Source: an uncultured Aquimarina sp. (GTDB taxonomy: Bacteria; Bacteroidota; Bacteroidia; Flavobacteriales; Flavobacteriaceae). Taken from it: DNA of 64,000 nucleotides. The position numbers and the translations under genes were made by a program. The stretch is taken from contig CANMSO010000006.1 in the NCBI GenBank assembly GCA_947500545.1, forward strand, positions 310,001 to 374,000. Reading direction: 5' to 3'. Shown in pieces: positions 34,370 through 44,121 of this stretch; the stretch's first letter is position 1, and the number at the start of each line of letters is the position of its first letter. Under the pieces are notes generated by a model, which worked only from the letters and a program-made list of their open reading frames with translations, was not told the DNA's origin and did not search any database.

Positions 34370-35374
34370 TTACTTTGAAAAAAACAATGCCTCAAATTGC
34401 ACCTCGGGGGCTCTTTTCAATAGATGAATATAATAATAAGATTTTAGGAATCCTTTTCCATATCCATAAAATTGTATCAAAACTGCTAAAATCGACTGTA
34501 AACCAATAGAAATATTTTTAAACCTAATTGTTGCACCAAGAAATATCAGAGTAAAGTATAGCCCCAACATTGCCAAAAAATGCCACCATCCTAAGAACGC
34601 AAATATGATTGCAAATATGATATAACCAATAAAAGCAAGGGGAAACCAATAGGTTATCTTTGCCGTTTCTGGATGCCATTTATTTAAGATTGGTCGTACG
34701 AGTCCAAACTTATTCACCTGTATATAGAATTTTTTCCAGGAGATTCTTCTTTTATGAAAAACCAAAGCATCTGAAATTAATGCTGTATCAAATCCTAATT
34801 TCCATAATCTTATGGTAAGATCCGGGTCTTCTCCTGGATGTATATCACCAAAACCTCCTGAAGCTTGAAAAGCTTCTTTAGATAACCCCATATTAAAGCT
34901 GCGAGGTTGAAATCTATTCATTGTACCTTTACGACCTCTAATACCTCCTGTTGTAAGATAAGAGGTCATACTATAACTTATCGCTTTTTGAAGATTCGAA
35001 AAGCTTTTATGTGCGTCATCTGGACCCCCATAACAATGCACAAATTTTTTGTCTAGAAACTCATCAGCCTTGGACAAATAATCTTTGGGTAAAATCACAT
35101 CGCTATCCAAAATAATGAAATAGTTACCTTTTGCTTTGCGCATTCCATAATTACGCGAATCTCCCGGGCCAGTGTTTGGTTTTTGATAATAGCTTATTGA
35201 CAGCTTATCTTTAAAGGATTCAATAACATGTTCTGAAGTCTCTGAAGATCCATCTTCAATGATTACAATTTCGTATTCTCCAGTATACTTCATCGCTTGC
35301 ATACTTTGCAGTAATTCATCAATCTCCTGCGGCCTGTTGTATACCGGTACAATAAAAGAAAAGTGTATCTTCAT
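34370..35374 (-). CDS. Family 2 glycosyltransferase, membrane protein
   Basis: 334 residues. GT-A fold start FSFIVPVYNRPQEIDELLQS, IEDGSSE, and the nucleotide/metal motif LDSDV (the DxD). GEDPDLTIRLWKLG is the usual acceptor/catalytic ED region. Two or three C-terminal membrane helices (WFPLAFIGYIIFAIIFAFLG onward). It probably adds a sugar to a lipid or cell-surface glycan. It starts 10 bp upstream of the YbbR gene and is probably cotranscribed with it. Confidence 0.9.
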   Translation of the reverse strand: MKIHFSFIVPVYNRPQEIDELLQSMQAMKYTGEYEIVIIEDGSSETSEHVIESFKDKLSISYYQKPNTGPGDSRNYGMRKAKGNYFIILDSDVILPKDYLSKADEFLDKKFVHCYGGPDDAHKSFSNLQKAISYSMTSYLTTGGIRGRKGTMNRFQPRSFNMGLSKEAFQASGGFGDIHPGEDPDLTIRLWKLGFDTALISDALVFHKRRISWKKFYIQVNKFGLVRPILNKWHPETAKITYWFPLAFIGYIIFAIIFAFLGWWHFLAMLGLYFTLIFLGATIRFKNISIGLQSILAVLIQFYGYGKGFLKSYYYIHLLKRAPEVQFEALFFSK

Positions 35375-35422
35375 ATTACAAAGTTAAATTATGCCGCTTA
35401 CCTCATAAACGATATAACTAAA

Positions 35423-35452
35423 AAATCCCATTACCGATTAAGAATGGGATTT
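35423..35452 (-). terminator. Intrinsic terminator downstream of fabI
   Basis: Stem AAATCCCATT (35423-35432) with AATGGGATTT (35443-35452). Read on the minus strand it is followed by a T run and lies 33 bp after the fabI stop. Confidence 0.78.
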
Positions 35453-35484
35453 ATTTGGTATTACATTAGTTATCCTAAGGGTTT

Positions 35485-36303
35485 TTATTCCTCATCCATA
35501 AACTTATCCATAACCAATTGACTTACTCCCATATTAGAGAAACCACCATCATGATATAAGTTTTGTAATGTTACTTTTTTAGTCAAATCAGAAAACATAG
35601 TTACTGTATAATCTGCACATTCACCTGCAGTAGCGTTACCAAGAGGAGACATTTTATCGGCATATTCTATAAACCCATCAAAACCTTTTACTCCTTTTCC
35701 TGCAGTTGTAGGTGTTGGTGATTGCGAAATTGTATTTACTCGTACTTTTTTATCTCTTCCAAAGAAATATCCAAAACTACGTCCTATTGACTCTAAATAT
35801 GCTTTATTATCAGCCATATCATTATAATCGGGAAAAACTCGTTGTGCTGCCATATATGTTAAAGCAACAATACTCCCCCACTCATTCATTGCATCTTTTT
35901 TATATAAAGTCTGCATTGTTTTATGGAAAGAAAGTGCAGACACATCCCAGCCTTTTTCACTAAATCCATAATTAAGATCTGTATAGTGACGTCCTTTTCT
36001 AACATTTACTGACATCCCAATAGAATGTAAAACAAAATCTATTTTACCTCCTAAAATCTCCATTGATTTTTCTACAAGGTTTTCCAGGTCCTCTAGTGAG
36101 GTTGCATCTGCTGGTATTACCTGAGAATTGGTTTTCTCTGCCAAGGTATTAATAGCACCCATACGCATTGCAACAGGTGCATTAGTAAGAACAAAACTAC
36201 CACCTTCTTCAAAGACACGTTCTGCTGTTTTCCAAGCAATTGAACTTTCATCAAGTGCTCCAAAAATAATCCCTCTTTTACCTTTTAATAAATTGTGTGA
36301 CAT
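35485..36303 (-). CDS. fabI: Enoyl-[acyl-carrier-protein] reductase (NADH)
   Basis: 272 residues. Reduces enoyl-ACP in each round of fatty-acid elongation. FabI-type SDR with an altered glycine motif (GALDESSIAW), catalytic pattern Y-x6-K in YMAAQRVFPDYNDMADNKAYLE, and the FabI tail (LYHDGGFSNMGV). Between recN and its terminator it could be the last gene of the bamD-recN transcription block or have its own promoter. Confidence 0.96.
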   Translation of the reverse strand: MSHNLLKGKRGIIFGALDESSIAWKTAERVFEEGGSFVLTNAPVAMRMGAINTLAEKTNSQVIPADATSLEDLENLVEKSMEILGGKIDFVLHSIGMSVNVRKGRHYTDLNYGFSEKGWDVSALSFHKTMQTLYKKDAMNEWGSIVALTYMAAQRVFPDYNDMADNKAYLESIGRSFGYFFGRDKKVRVNTISQSPTPTTAGKGVKGFDGFIEYADKMSPLGNATAGECADYTVTMFSDLTKKVTLQNLYHDGGFSNMGVSQLVMDKFMDEE

Positions 36304-36387
36304 TTAGTTGTAAATTAAAGTATAGTTATACAATCGGTAAAGATAACAAAACGACCCTAACCGTAGTTAAACAAAATGAATTTTAGT

Positions 36388-38043
36388 TTAATTATATAGT
36401 AATGATTTTGCATGTGTTAATGCAGAATCTGAAATATCTTTTCCTCCAATCATTTCGGCAATTTCATGAATTCGCTCTTCTTCACTCAACAACTTAAGCT
36501 GTGTAACTGTAGTATTATCAATATCTTCTTTATACACTTTATAATGACTTTGCCCGTTTGCGGCTATCTGTGGTAAATGTGTGATACTAAAAACTTGTAA
36601 ATTCTTGCTCATATCCATCATTAAATCAGCCATTTTATGAGCTACCTCACCAGAAACTCCGGTATCTATTTCATCAAAGATAATTGTTGGCAGTTGAGCG
36701 TATCTAGAAAGAATAGCCTTGATAGCTATCATAATTCTTGACAACTCTCCTCCTGAAGCTACTTTCTTAAGCTGCCCATAAGACCCTCCCTTATTGGCAG
36801 AAAACAAAAATTCAAGAACTTCTTTTCCATTGGTTAAATAGTTATCCTGTAATTCTAGAGATGCTTTAAAACTTGCATTTGGCATTCCCAAAGACTTAAG
36901 AATACTCTCTAATTCTTCGGTTAATTGAGGCAATGCTTTCTTTCTTTTACTATGAATTTTTTCTGCAACCTCATCTAGTTGAGATTGAATCGTAGACATC
37001 TCTTCTTTCAGTTTTTCTATATCTTCTGAAAGAGACTCTGTTTTAGAAACTTTTTCCTGCAACTCCTGTGTTATTAAAATAAGTTCATCAACTGTAGAGA
37101 CACTATGTTTGACTTGCAAATTATGTAATAACTGCAATCGCTGCCCTGTTTCTTCTAATTGTTGCGGGTCTGCTTCTAATCTTTCTAATTCATTTAACAG
37201 GGATAGCTGTATATCATCTAATTCGATATAAACACTCTGAATTCTTTCTGAAAGTTCTTTTAACGAGCCAGAATACGATTCTATTTTAGAGAGATTGGTT
37301 TTGATTGTATTTAACTGATCTGAGACCCCTATTTCTTCTGAAGTAACTAACGAAATCGATCCCGATAATCGTTCCTGGATTTCTTCTATATTATTAAGCT
37401 GTTCGTAACGCTCTTCTAACTCCTGTAATTCCCCAGCTTTAAGTTTGGCGTCTTCTAGCTCTTTTAAGAGAAATGAATTGTAATCATACTCTTTAGTAAA
37501 TGTCTCTTGACTTGAAACAAGAACATTTAGCTCTTTTTCCTTCTTTTTAAGTAACCCTAACCCTCTTTTATAGGATTCTATTTCGCGATCTGCTTCTGCC
37601 AATGCATCTAACACCTCGAATTGAAAATCATTGGTTGTTACCTCCAATGTTTGATGTTGGCTATGAATATCAATTAATCGCGAACCAAGTCGAACTAGGG
37701 ATTGTAATGTAACAGGAGTATCATTAATAAAAGCTCTAGATTTTCCTGAAGGAAGAATCTCTCTTCTAATAATGGTTTCATGCTCATAATCTAATTCCTC
37801 CTCGTCAAAAAAGGAATCCAGATTGTATTGTTTTATACTAAAAACCCCTTCAATCACACATTTTTGAGTACCATCTTTAACGCTACTAAGATCAGCTCTC
37901 TTGCCAAGAAGTAATCCTAGCGCACCTAATAACAAAGATTTACCTGCCCCCGTTTCTCCCGTAATAGTAATTAAACCAGAATCAAAAGAGACTTGCAGCT
38001 GTTCGATTAAAGCAAAGTTTTTTATAGAAAGACCTCTAAGCAA
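36388..38043 (-). CDS. recN: DNA repair protein RecN
   Basis: 551 residues, an SMC-like ATPase for double-strand-break repair. N-terminal head: LRGLSIKNFALIEQL with P-loop GETGAGKSLLLGALG; a long coiled-coil arm (about 150-370); C-terminal head: signature KVASGGELSRIMIAIKA and Walker B TIIFDEIDTGVSGE. The order bamD-rpoZ-coaBC-DUF4835-recN is a conserved flavobacterial block. Confidence 0.96.
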   Translation of the reverse strand: MLRGLSIKNFALIEQLQVSFDSGLITITGETGAGKSLLLGALGLLLGKRADLSSVKDGTQKCVIEGVFSIKQYNLDSFFDEEELDYEHETIIRREILPSGKSRAFINDTPVTLQSLVRLGSRLIDIHSQHQTLEVTTNDFQFEVLDALAEADREIESYKRGLGLLKKKEKELNVLVSSQETFTKEYDYNSFLLKELEDAKLKAGELQELEERYEQLNNIEEIQERLSGSISLVTSEEIGVSDQLNTIKTNLSKIESYSGSLKELSERIQSVYIELDDIQLSLLNELERLEADPQQLEETGQRLQLLHNLQVKHSVSTVDELILITQELQEKVSKTESLSEDIEKLKEEMSTIQSQLDEVAEKIHSKRKKALPQLTEELESILKSLGMPNASFKASLELQDNYLTNGKEVLEFLFSANKGGSYGQLKKVASGGELSRIMIAIKAILSRYAQLPTIIFDEIDTGVSGEVAHKMADLMMDMSKNLQVFSITHLPQIAANGQSHYKVYKEDIDNTTVTQLKLLSEEERIHEIAEMIGGKDISDSALTHAKSLLYN

Positions 38044-38212
38044 AGGATAGAAAGATTTTTATAGTTTTTCAAAAAGTAAATATACTACAGTTTTAAAGAA
38101 GATTTGATCTGTTCTTTTCTATTTTTTCAGATAGAATTTCAAATTGTGTAGTAGCAATAGTTAAAGATGATTATAAAGCTCAAAAATGTCTATTAAAAAA
38201 CGACTTCTTTTA

Positions 38213-39100
38213 TTAAAACTTTATATCCTTCCAGTTTTCGGCATATGTTGGTGCTATTCTATTAAGAACCCTTATGGTCTCAGCAATATTAACAGAAGGC
38301 CCTCCTGAAAGAATACTTGAAACCTCATCTGCTTTGGCGTCAAAAAACACTCTCATTATGTATGAATTAGGTCTTACATTGTGAAGGTCTTCAAGAGATT
38401 CCATAGCCTTAGCAACATTTTGTTTTCCTTGTTTCACGTTATTATACATAACATCCAATCCTTCTCTGTGATACGTATACATTGCAGATCTATACCCATC
38501 ATACGTACCTGATAACAGATCATCATTTAATCTGAATCTGGATTGATTTCCGTCTTGAGCATTCCATCCCAATCGATTACTAGTTTGAGCATTACCAACA
38601 ATATTTTTAGCTTCCTGAAAATAGCTGGTACCGCTATTTAATTCAAAAGTATCTGCATCTACCCCTAGAATTGTATATAAATAGTATGCTAAAACAGAAA
38701 TAAGATTTGAGTCGTAGTTATTTGAATTATAATTTAAAGGCTGAAATTCGAGATAGTTAAAATTAAATTGCTTGTCATTAATATTAAAAATTGTAGTCGT
38801 AAAATTAGATCCATACACTGGGCGTGAAGCCTGTACTTGTATTGTTGCAGAGAAAGCATCGTTATCATAATCTGCTATCGTAATGAAGAAACTACAATTG
38901 ATCCTCTCTTCTGTACGATAATCTACAGTCGTCCAAGTCGTATTATTTATAAATTCTGTCAAGGAACGCTCTAATGTTTTAAATACCTGTAAATTAGGAT
39001 TAATTGTTTGTTCTGCATTTACTACTACCGTAGCATTAAACTCCTGAGCAGATAAATTAAAACCTAACACTAGTACTATTATGAGGAAGAATCTATTCAT
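38213..39100 (-). CDS. DUF4835 family exported protein
   Basis: 295 residues with a signal peptide (IIVLVLGFNLSAQ). The mature part, EFNATVVVNAEQTINPNLQVFKTLERSL, is the usual start of DUF4835, a Bacteroidota family of unknown role. It overlaps the end of coaBC by 8 bp and precedes recN by 169 bp. The location in an envelope/CoA/repair block is conserved but says little on function. Confidence 0.88.
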   Translation of the reverse strand: MNRFFLIIVLVLGFNLSAQEFNATVVVNAEQTINPNLQVFKTLERSLTEFINNTTWTTVDYRTEERINCSFFITIADYDNDAFSATIQVQASRPVYGSNFTTTIFNINDKQFNFNYLEFQPLNYNSNNYDSNLISVLAYYLYTILGVDADTFELNSGTSYFQEAKNIVGNAQTSNRLGWNAQDGNQSRFRLNDDLLSGTYDGYRSAMYTYHREGLDVMYNNVKQGKQNVAKAMESLEDLHNVRPNSYIMRVFFDAKADEVSSILSGGPSVNIAETIRVLNRIAPTYAENWKDIKF

Positions 39101-40304
39101 TTTTTAGTAGATTGATTTCGTTGAATATATCTTTAGCAACTTCTGACTTTGTTTTTAATTCAAACGCTTTAACTTCTAATTTATGATTAATTAAGCTCAC
39201 TTTATTAGTTTGTCCCTTAAAACCGGCCCCCTTATCATTTAATGAATTAAGAACAATTAAGTCTAAGTTCTTTTTCTTGAGTTTATTTTTTGCATTTTCT
39301 TCCTCATTTTCAGTCTCTAAAGCAAACCCAACCAAAAACTGGTCTTTCTTTTCGCCTCCCATCCATTTAAGAATATCTTTTGTTCGTTCTAGTTCTATAG
39401 AAAACTCGGTATCTGCCTTTTTAATTTTTTGATTTGATATAGATTTTGGCCTATAGTCGGCGACGGCTGCTGATGCTATTGCAATATTACAGTTTTTATA
39501 TTCTGAAACCACAGCCTGAAACATATCTTCTGCGCTTACAACGTTAGTCACATGAATATTACTATGATCAACTTTCAATGCAGATGGTCCTAGAACCAAA
39601 TTAACATTAGCACCAAGATTAGCAGCACTTTTGGCGAGTTCAATCCCCATTCTACCACTAGAATGATTACCTATAAATCGTACAGGATCGATCGCTTCAT
39701 ATGTAGGGCCAGCGGTTATTAGCACCTTTTGACCTTTCAAAGGAAGGTTATTTAAAATATCTTTTTCGATAAAATCAACGATTGTTGAAGGCTCTGCCAT
39801 TCTCCCTTTACCTACTAAACCACTTGCCAATTCACCAGATTCTGAAGGAATCATAATATTCCCAAATTCTTGTAATTTTTTAAAAGTTTCGTGTGTAGAA
39901 GGATGATTATGCATATCCAAATCCATTGCAGGAGCAAAATACACTGGGCATTTTGCAGATAAATAAGTAGCCAGTAATAAATTATCACTATTACCTGTTG
40001 CCATTTTTGATAATGTATTGGCTGTTGCAGGTGCAATAATCATTAAGTCTGCCCATAATCCCAGGTCAACATGATTATTCCATACTGCATTTTCATCCTC
40101 TTCATCAAAAAAAGAAGAATGAACAGGATTTTTGGATAGTGTAGATAAGGTAAGCGGTGTAACAAAATCTTTGGCCGCTGGCGTCATTACAACTTGAACT
40201 TCTGCTCCGGTTTTAATAAATAATCGCACCAGAACGGCAGCTTTATAAGCAGCAATACCAGCGGTAACACCAATTAAAATCTTTTTACCGCTTAAGATAG
40301 ACAT
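39093..40304 (-). CDS. coaBC: Bifunctional phosphopantothenoylcysteine decarboxylase/synthetase
   Basis: 403 residues. N-terminal flavin-dependent CoaC domain (GKKILIGVTAGIAAYKAAVLVR, the PAMD motif in YFAPAMDLDMHNHP) and C-terminal CoaB domain (GQKVLITAGPTYEAIDPVRFIGNHSSGRMG, then FALETENEEENAKNKLKKKNLDLIVLN). Converts phosphopantothenate and cysteine to phosphopantetheine. Starts 5 bp after the rpoZ stop, ends within DUF4835. Confidence 0.96.
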   Translation of the reverse strand: MSILSGKKILIGVTAGIAAYKAAVLVRLFIKTGAEVQVVMTPAAKDFVTPLTLSTLSKNPVHSSFFDEEDENAVWNNHVDLGLWADLMIIAPATANTLSKMATGNSDNLLLATYLSAKCPVYFAPAMDLDMHNHPSTHETFKKLQEFGNIMIPSESGELASGLVGKGRMAEPSTIVDFIEKDILNNLPLKGQKVLITAGPTYEAIDPVRFIGNHSSGRMGIELAKSAANLGANVNLVLGPSALKVDHSNIHVTNVVSAEDMFQAVVSEYKNCNIAIASAAVADYRPKSISNQKIKKADTEFSIELERTKDILKWMGGEKKDQFLVGFALETENEEENAKNKLKKKNLDLIVLNSLNDKGAGFKGQTNKVSLINHKLEVKAFELKTKSEVAKDIFNEINLLKNE

Positions 40305-40308
40305 AGAT

Positions 40309-40641
40309 TTATAGAGATTCTGTGTCGGCCTTTGTATTTCTGTGGTAGATCTTATCTTCTAACCATTCTTGAACTGCCAAAGCATGTGGTTTGGGTAGTC
40401 TTTCATAAAACTTGGAAACCTCTATTTGCTCTTTATTTTCAAAAATTTCTTCTAAACTATCGTTGTAAGTAGCGAACTCATCTAATTTTTCAAGAAGCTC
40501 CTTTTTAATATCTGTATTAATTTGGGTTGCTCTTTTTGATATTATTGAAATTGCCTCATAAATATTATCTGTTGGCTGATCGATACGATTTTTATCAATA
40601 GTAGTCGTGTTAACCGGCGCATTACTTTTTTTCAAATCCAT
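40309..40641 (-). CDS. rpoZ: RNA polymerase omega subunit (Rpb6-like)
   Basis: 110 residues of the Bacteroidota omega/Rpb6-like group. The core DNIYEAISIISKRATQINTDIKKELLEKLDEF matches the conserved RNA-polymerase-binding helix of omega. The tail (FYERLPKPHALAVQEWLEDKIYHR) is specific for this phylum. Position between bamD and coaBC is the usual one. Confidence 0.85.
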   Translation of the reverse strand: MDLKKSNAPVNTTTIDKNRIDQPTDNIYEAISIISKRATQINTDIKKELLEKLDEFATYNDSLEEIFENKEQIEVSKFYERLPKPHALAVQEWLEDKIYHRNTKADTESL

Positions 40642-40656
40642 CTTCTACTTTATTTT

Positions 40657-41451
40657 CTATTTATATTGTTCTAATCTTGACTTTATATCTTCTCCTATTT
40701 CTTCGGCTTTTTGAGTAAACTCTCCTCCTGTTCTATAGTATTTCTTATAGTTATTATAATACCCTAAAGCTACCTTTAAGCGTTCTTCTATCAAGCTTTC
40801 GTAACTACCTATGGCCAAAAGATACTCAGACTCTAATTTGTAATATAGTACATTTTCTCTATAAACAGATCCTGGATAATCCACCAAATAATTATCAAAT
40901 GTTGCAATTGCAACTTTATAATCTTCTCTATGGTGGTATTGTTTAGCTACCTCATAGGCCTTTCTCTCTTTTTTCTCTCTTAGCTCAGAAACCAAAGTAT
41001 TAGCTTCTTTTAGATTTTCGCTATCAGGATAAGTATTAATATAAGCCTGAAGTTTTTCTATTGCTTTTGTGGTTTCCTCTTGATCAAGACTATATCTTGG
41101 AGAAAGATAGTAGTAACTTTTTGCCCCCTTATACGCTGCCTCTTCTTTTTTATCACTATTTGGATATGATTTAGCAAATCTCTCGAATTGATATCCAGCC
41201 AAATAATAATCCTCTAGTTGATAATATGTATCAGAATAATAATACATTACCCTTTCTGCCTGAGGCTTACCTCTGTATTGAGGAACAACTTGTTCAAAAA
41301 GCACTAATGCCTTTTTATATTTCCCTTCTTTATACAAACTCTCTGCGGCCCTATATTTGACGCCAACATCCTCACTTTTTAACACTTTTTGGTATTCACT
41401 ACAAGATCCTAGGAGTAATACAAAAATGAATAAATACAATAATTTCTTCAT
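40657..41451 (-). CDS. bamD: Outer-membrane assembly lipoprotein BamD
   Basis: About 264 residues. Signal peptide with lipobox (LLLGSC), then tandem TPR helices (AAESLYKEGKYKKALVLFEQVVPQYR, YQLEDYYLAGYQFERFAKSYPNS and so on). It is the essential lipoprotein of the BAM complex that folds outer-membrane proteins. ATG at 41451 is chosen: an upstream ATG at 41472 lies over the promoter's -7 box. First gene of the block rpoZ-coaBC-DUF4835-recN. Confidence 0.92.
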   Translation of the reverse strand: MKKLLYLFIFVLLLGSCSEYQKVLKSEDVGVKYRAAESLYKEGKYKKALVLFEQVVPQYRGKPQAERVMYYYSDTYYQLEDYYLAGYQFERFAKSYPNSDKKEEAAYKGAKSYYYLSPRYSLDQEETTKAIEKLQAYINTYPDSENLKEANTLVSELREKKERKAYEVAKQYHHREDYKVAIATFDNYLVDYPGSVYRENVLYYKLESEYLLAIGSYESLIEERLKVALGYYNNYKKYYRTGGEFTQKAEEIGEDIKSRLEQYK

Positions 41452-41469
41452 AGATAAAAAAACATCTGG

Positions 41470-41498
41470 CAAAAGTATATATTTCTGCGCTATTACAA
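41470..41498 (-). promoter_or_regulatory. Flavobacterial-type promoter of bamD
   Basis: Minus strand: TTG (41498-41496), an 18-bp spacer, then TACTTTTG (41477-41470). It lies 18 bp before the bamD ATG and overlaps the alternative ATG at 41472, which supports the shorter start. Confidence 0.7.
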
Positions 41499-41682
41499 AA
41501 ACTTTAGTTCATCAATTCATCTGTCTTTGCACATTGGTGTTAAATTAACAGATAGAATTTACCAAAAAAGTCACCTAAACACATCTCGGGTTACTAATTT
41601 TGGCTTATTACAATAACTAGATTTCTGGGTACTTGTTGCAGAATTACAATGCTTTTCCTCAAACATTGCATTTTAATTCACA

Positions 41683-42606
41683 TCATAAATCACTTGAAAA
41701 GGTTTCATCTAACTTATCATGATCCAGTATAGTATATCCGGCATCGTCATAATAAAATGCAGGAACAAATTTTTGATCTTGTTTCATATTTTTTAGCACA
41801 TATGAATGTACTTGATGAACTTCTTGCGAAAACGATTCATCATAGTAACTCACTAGCAATAAAACTTCACCGTTTAGGTTTGCAAGTTGTTCTCTACTAA
41901 ATCCATGTAAAGGACTAGATTCATCTATAGAATGAACTATTGTCCAAGTTGTTGGCAAGTAAGTAATCGTATTTCGCTCTAACTTAAGGTTATAAAAATT
42001 ATTGACATACGCCTTATCCTTGTCCTCCTGAGATAATGCTAGTGTAGCTTCCATTTTAGGTCGTATCATAACATTGGCACTTCTACTCATTAACCGAAAC
42101 ATAATACTATCTACACCATTATGCTTTCTTATGACTATACTATTACTAAACTGAATATTTGCCCTCGGTTTAGAAAACCTTCCATACAACAAGCCCGTAA
42201 CAAACGAAAAACATAACAAACCTATAAGCGCTTCGAACGAAGAGATAATTCCAAAAACAAAACCCTTAGGTGCCAAAGCCCCATAGCCAACAGTAGTAAT
42301 TGTCTGTGCCGAGAAAAAGAATGCATTCAGAAAATCTTTGAACACATTACCTGTTGGTTCTACTATATCAGAAATACCCAAAAAAGTATATACTATAGCA
42401 AATAATGTATTGATTAAGGTATAGCCCAGCAGCACCCATAAAAAAAACCTTGACCAGCTTATTCCTATTAAATAATCATAGCTTTCAGACAAAGAACTGA
42501 GTCTGTTAATATGTTTTATATTAAAAGATCCGTCGGCATTTATAAAGCGTTTGGCATGCCTATTTGAACTTCTACCTACTCCTGGGTCTTTTATTCTTTT
42601 AGCCAT
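41683..42606 (-). CDS. KirBac-type inward-rectifier potassium channel
   Basis: 307 residues. Two membrane helices (about 52-74 and 115-140) around the pore helix and filter TTVGYG (104-109), then a cytoplasmic immunoglobulin-like Kir domain (FSNSIVIRKHNGVDSIMFRLMSRSAN to WTIVHSIDESSPLHG). This domain order is KirBac. The pre-pore slide helix is LSESYDYLIGISWSRFFLW. It starts 3 bp after the dapA stop, an unexpected partner. It is the second potassium-channel homologue in the window. Confidence 0.92.
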   Translation of the reverse strand: MAKRIKDPGVGRSSNRHAKRFINADGSFNIKHINRLSSLSESYDYLIGISWSRFFLWVLLGYTLINTLFAIVYTFLGISDIVEPTGNVFKDFLNAFFFSAQTITTVGYGALAPKGFVFGIISSFEALIGLLCFSFVTGLLYGRFSKPRANIQFSNSIVIRKHNGVDSIMFRLMSRSANVMIRPKMEATLALSQEDKDKAYVNNFYNLKLERNTITYLPTTWTIVHSIDESSPLHGFSREQLANLNGEVLLLVSYYDESFSQEVHQVHSYVLKNMKQDQKFVPAFYYDDAGYTILDHDKLDETFSSDL

Positions 42607-42609
42607 CGG

Positions 42610-43482
42610 TTATAAAACAATAAACTCTCTTATTTTTTTTGCTAAACCTTCAGAAACTGGAATCAGGGGTAGTCGGATATTATCATCACAAACACCTTTC
42701 ACTTTTAAAATATTCTTTATTCCGGCAGGATTTCCTTCTTCAAAAGCATAATCTACAACTGGTAACAGTTTATAAAGTATTTCGAATGCTTTTTCTGTTT
42801 CTCCTGACAAACCTAGTCTTATCATTTCTGAAAATTCTTTAGGAAAACCTTGACCAATAACACTTATAACTCCGTCTCCTCCTGCTGCCACAGCAGGCAA
42901 AGCTAAAGTATCATCTCCAGAAATTACAAAAAAACCTTTTGGTCTATCTTTTATAATTTTCAGAACTTGCGTAAAATCTCCTACAGCTTCTTTTATCCCC
43001 ACAATTTTATCCAATTGAGCAAGGCGTAATGTAGTTTCTGTAGTCATGTTGGTTCCTGTTCGGGATGGCACATTGTAAAGTAAAATCGGAAGAGGAGTAT
43101 TATTATTAATAGTCTTATAATGTTGATAAATCCCTTCTTGACTTGGTTTATTATACATTGGAACCACAGAAAGTATGGCATCAAAATCTGAAAGATTGGT
43201 TTCTTTTATTTCTTCAAGTATAGCCCCGGTATTGTTTCCTCCTATGCCAATAACCAATGGCAGTCTCTTATTATTAACCTGTACAATATGATGTACTAAC
43301 TTTTTCTTCTCATCTTTAGTAAGCGTAACTGATTCTGCCGTAGTCCCTAACACCACAAGGTATTCTACATTTCCTTCAATACAAAAATTAACTAATGAAG
43401 TAACCCCTGCATAATCTATTGAACCGTCTTTATTAAATGGAGTTGCCAACGCTACTCCTGTTCCTCTGAGAAAACCACTCAT
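42610..43482 (-). CDS. dapA: 4-hydroxy-tetrahydrodipicolinate synthase
   Basis: 290 residues. First committed step of lysine and meso-diaminopimelate synthesis, condensing pyruvate with aspartate semialdehyde. Motifs: GTTAES (46-51), Y136 in LLYNVPSRTG, and the Schiff-base lysine K164 in GIKEAVGD. Starts 1 bp after the DUF6913 gene. dapF of the same pathway is at 60716-61501. Confidence 0.95.
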   Translation of the reverse strand: MSGFLRGTGVALATPFNKDGSIDYAGVTSLVNFCIEGNVEYLVVLGTTAESVTLTKDEKKKLVHHIVQVNNKRLPLVIGIGGNNTGAILEEIKETNLSDFDAILSVVPMYNKPSQEGIYQHYKTINNNTPLPILLYNVPSRTGTNMTTETTLRLAQLDKIVGIKEAVGDFTQVLKIIKDRPKGFFVISGDDTLALPAVAAGGDGVISVIGQGFPKEFSEMIRLGLSGETEKAFEILYKLLPVVDYAFEEGNPAGIKNILKVKGVCDDNIRLPLIPVSEGLAKKIREFIVL

Positions 43483-43483
43483 A

Positions 43484-44005
43484 CTATATAATCTGTAAAA
43501 TTTTTAAATATTTCTTAAGTTCTTTTATAAAGAGATTAGTATTATTTACAGCCGATCCTATGATCAAATCATTAATTCGATTATCTACCTCTGCAAAACC
43601 TACTTTCAATTTTGATTTTGATGCAGCTGCAACATAATTCAACTCCAATTTATCTTCTGGATAAAAACTTATCAGAACATCATAATCTTTATTAATAAAA
43701 TCCTGTAGTGATTTACTTTTTATTGATCCATTTACTGCAAAACTTTTGTCATTATAGTAAGCAGCATCTTTATCATCCTCAATATCTTTCTCTTCCTTAT
43801 ACCCCATCACTTTTAACTTATCCGATTTTACTCCTAATTCATTAGCCAATTTTACTAATGATAAAATATTAACTGATTGAGAAGCATCAATAAGTACGGC
43901 AAGAGTATTTAGGTTAGAAATCCCTGATGGCGAAGCATTTCTTTTCTGAAGATGAGCTTCAATACTTTTTTTTATAGCATTTCTTTTAAGACCCTTTAAA
44001 ATCAT
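43484..44005 (-). CDS. DUF6913-like protein
   Basis: 173 residues, soluble, no signal peptide. Basic N-terminus (GLKRNAIKKSIEAHLQKRN) and a later alternating core (LAVLIDASQSVNILSLVKLANELG, LISFYPEDKLELNYVAAASKSKLKVGFAEVDNRINDLII). Known from memory as a family often upstream of dapA in flavobacteria. A -7-like TACATTTG (44035-44028) precedes it. Function unknown. Confidence 0.65.
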   Translation of the reverse strand: MILKGLKRNAIKKSIEAHLQKRNASPSGISNLNTLAVLIDASQSVNILSLVKLANELGVKSDKLKVMGYKEEKDIEDDKDAAYYNDKSFAVNGSIKSKSLQDFINKDYDVLISFYPEDKLELNYVAAASKSKLKVGFAEVDNRINDLIIGSAVNNTNLFIKELKKYLKILQII

Positions 44006-44121
44006 TTACAAAAAGATTAAGAAGCCACAAATGTAGCTATTTTACAACTTAAAACCACTCCGTCAACTTCAAGAAAACAGAAAAGCCTGAAAATCAACTA
44101 GGCTAGTATAACTTAATCATT

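Noticed and set aside
41641..41682. Hairpin after the KirBac gene
   Set aside because: Only a 5-bp stem (CAATG/CATTG) with a long loop and no T run.
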